A DNA stretch of 6,489 nt from JAUXLW01 sp964195005 (GTDB taxonomy: Bacteria; Actinomycetota; Acidimicrobiia; Spongiisociales; SHLN01), in NCBI GenBank assembly GCA_964195005.1, contig CAXMOO010000211.1:1-6489 (forward strand). Direction: 5' to 3'. Positions 5,261 through 6,489 of this stretch are shown one piece after another. The notes under the pieces were generated by a model. That model was not told the origin of the DNA and ran no database searches. It saw nothing but the letters and a program-made list of their open reading frames with translations. The position numbers were made by a program, and so were the translations under genes. The first letter of the stretch is position 1. The number at the start of each line of letters is the position of its first letter.

Positions 5261-5733
5261 TCCAGGAAGGAGGTCACCAACCTGCGACCCTCGGGCCCCA
5301 GCGGGCGCCCGGCAATCTCCTGGATTGCAGCCGTCGCCATGATCGGGTCCTGGATGAGCCCGGAGCGGAGAAGGTATCCGCCCATGAACCCCACCAGGGT
5401 GTCGTCCATGAGGTCGCGATGAACCAGCAGTGAGCAGTTGGGGGCGGAAAGGATCTGTTCTAACGCGACGAACACTCGCTCCGCCTCGTCATCGTCATAC
5501 TCAATCGGCAACGGTAAATGATGGGCCCGCAGGCCTGCTTCGCGGTAGGCAGGGATGTTCTGATTGGTCTCCAACAGCGAGAGCACGTCGGTGAAGTCAT
5601 TTTCGAGCAACCAGTCGATCTCTTCGGTGCGCCGCACCCTGCGGTGCTGGAGGCCTTGGCCGCCGACCCGCTCGGACAATGCCAGGCGTCGGGCGATTAC
5701 CCATATGAAGCCTCTGGGTTCCAGGCCGCCCAC
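5257..5733 (-). CDS. Protein-tyrosine/dual-specificity phosphatase-like protein, apparently catalytically dead
   Basis: This 158-residue soluble protein starts at GTG and has no signal peptide or membrane segment. I read it as a small PTP/DSP fold: RRLALSERVGG (15-25) resembles the N-terminal segment of DSPs, EEIDWLLENDFTDVLSLLE (37-55) the central helix and strand, AGLRAHHLPLPIE (66-78) the strand leading to the general-acid loop, and SLLVHRDLMDDTLVGFMGGYLL (101-122) the P-loop strand and following helix. In active members this last stretch carries HCxxGxxR. Here His105 remains, but the Cys position is Arg106, the Gly is Met109 and the Arg is Thr112, so phosphatase chemistry is not expected. 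A Shine-Dalgarno-like GGGAGAGG (5740-5747) lies 6 nt before the GTG, supporting this start. The start overlaps the folP stop and the gene's stop overlaps the folK start (ATGA). It occupies the place usual for folB. Its function is unknown; a binding or regulatory role is inference. The fold call is by pattern only. Confidence 0.72.
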   Translation of the reverse strand: MGGLEPRGFIWVIARRLALSERVGGQGLQHRRVRRTEEIDWLLENDFTDVLSLLETNQNIPAYREAGLRAHHLPLPIEYDDDEAERVFVALEQILSAPNCSLLVHRDLMDDTLVGFMGGYLLRSGLIQDPIMATAAIQEIAGRPLGPEGRRLVTSFLE

Positions 5734-6489
5734 TAGCGGCCTCTCCCGAGAATCGCCTCTGTTGTTCGCGCTATCTGCGCGGCCATAGCCACGTTGTGTA
5801 CTCGCACTGCGGCAACCCCTTGCTCGATCGCCAGGGCTACCGTAGCGCCGGTGGCTGCGTCACGCTTCGCCGGGGGAACGTTTTCTCCCAAAATGCGGCC
5901 CAAAAAAGTCTTTCGGGAGGTGCCGATTACGACCGGATACCCGGTTTCTACTAGAAAATGGAGGTTACGCAGCAATTCGAGGTTGTGTTCGAGGGTTTTT
6001 CCGAACCCGATGCCAGGATCGATGGCGATCCGGTCTCTACCGATCCCCTCTTTCTCAGCAATCGCCGCCCTTTCAACCAAGAACTGGGTTACCTCGGCCA
6101 CAACATCCCCGTAGCGAGGCTGTTCCTGCATCGTTCGCGGCTCACCCTGCATGTGCATGAGGACTAACCCGGCCCCCGTTTCGGCCACGGCCGGGGCCAT
6201 GTCAGGGTCGCCCAATGCGGAAACGTCGTTGACCACCTCGGCGCCGGCCTGCAACGCCGCCCGGGCCACGATTGTCCTGGTGGTGTCAACCGACGTCGGC
6301 ACGCCGCGTGAGGCCAGAGCGGCAATGACGGGAAGGACCCGGTTTCCTTCTTCCTCAGGCTCAACCGAGCCCGCACCGGGCCGCGTGGATTCTCCTCCAA
6401 CATCGATGAGGCCCGCCCCCTGCTCGAAGAGCATGGTGCCATGGCTGATGGCGGCATCGACGTTCTCGAACTGGCCCCCGTCGGAGAAT
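5733..6489 (-). CDS. folP: Dihydropteroate synthase, N-terminus cut off by window edge
   Basis: The enzyme condenses 6-hydroxymethyl-dihydropterin pyrophosphate with p-aminobenzoate to give dihydropteroate, in the cytoplasm; it is the sulfonamide target. The frame is open to the right edge and yields 251 residues before a TAG stop. The visible part opens with FSDGGQF, the end of the family's NVTPDSFSDGG loop, so roughly 15-20 N-terminal residues lie outside. Next come GLIDVGGESTRPGA (pterin/PABA loop), TSVDTTR, VVNDVSAL, LMHMQGEPRTMQ, IDPGIGFGKT and GTSRKTFLG with the substrate-binding Ser-Arg-Lys. Near the C-terminus is RVHNV, where RVHDV is more usual; Arg and His are kept. The Met at 6434 is internal, because conserved FolP sequence continues upstream of it. 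It is the first visible gene of the operon; its TAG shares one base with the GTG start of the next gene. All motifs look intact, so I expect an active enzyme. Confidence 0.96.
   Translation of the reverse strand, partial: FSDGGQFENVDAAISHGTMLFEQGAGLIDVGGESTRPGAGSVEPEEEGNRVLPVIAALASRGVPTSVDTTRTIVARAALQAGAEVVNDVSALGDPDMAPAVAETGAGLVLMHMQGEPRTMQEQPRYGDVVAEVTQFLVERAAIAEKEGIGRDRIAIDPGIGFGKTLEHNLELLRNLHFLVETGYPVVIGTSRKTFLGRILGENVPPAKRDAATGATVALAIEQGVAAVRVHNVAMAAQIARTTEAILGRGR

Noticed and set aside
5733..6434. folP starting at Met 6434
   Set aside because: Conserved DHPS sequence (FSDGGQF...) continues upstream in the same frame to the window edge, so the true start is outside.

Overview
The window is GC-rich and almost entirely coded on the minus strand, so transcription runs from high to low coordinates. 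In that order it holds folP (dihydropteroate synthase, cut by the right edge), a small protein with a tyrosine-phosphatase-like fold, folK (HPPK), a Rossmann/DUF2520 protein, panC (pantothenate synthetase), coaX (type III pantothenate kinase) and lysS (class II lysyl-tRNA synthetase). The block closely resembles the actinobacterial folate/pantothenate/lysS cluster; in Mycobacterium tuberculosis the order is folE-folP-folB-folK-two small genes-DUF2520 gene-panC-panD-coaX-(one gene)-lysS. High GC, GTG starts and this gene order suggest an actinobacterium or a deep-branching, possibly uncultured relative. The exact lineage cannot be fixed from the sequence.

Layout: 5733-6489 folP (N-terminus missing); 5257-5733 PTP-like protein; 4718-5260 folK; 4647-4717 short gap with a 13-bp inverted repeat that contains the next gene's start codon; 3834-4646 DUF2520 protein; 2944-3837 panC; 2803-2943 a second, decayed copy of the panC 3' end; 2035-2802 coaX; 567-2042 lysS; 1-566 non-coding DNA with hairpins, direct repeats and G-quadruplex-type motifs. 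Most gene junctions overlap by 1-8 nt, which suggests one translationally coupled operon.

The genes work in two cofactor routes. FolP and FolK serve tetrahydrofolate synthesis. PanC makes pantothenate and CoaX phosphorylates it as the first step to coenzyme A. LysS closes the operon with a housekeeping role in translation. Two genes expected in this order are absent. folB is missing between folP and folK, where the PTP-like protein sits and has lost the catalytic Cys and Arg. panD is missing between panC and coaX, which is the place where about 140 bp is tandemly duplicated.

The points most worth a second look are the panC/coaX junction duplication with its 52-codon mini-ORF, the pseudophosphatase in the folB slot, the hairpin over the DUF2520 start codon, and the paired hairpin/G-quadruplex repeats downstream of lysS. 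No defence system, mobile element, CRISPR array or RNA gene is visible.
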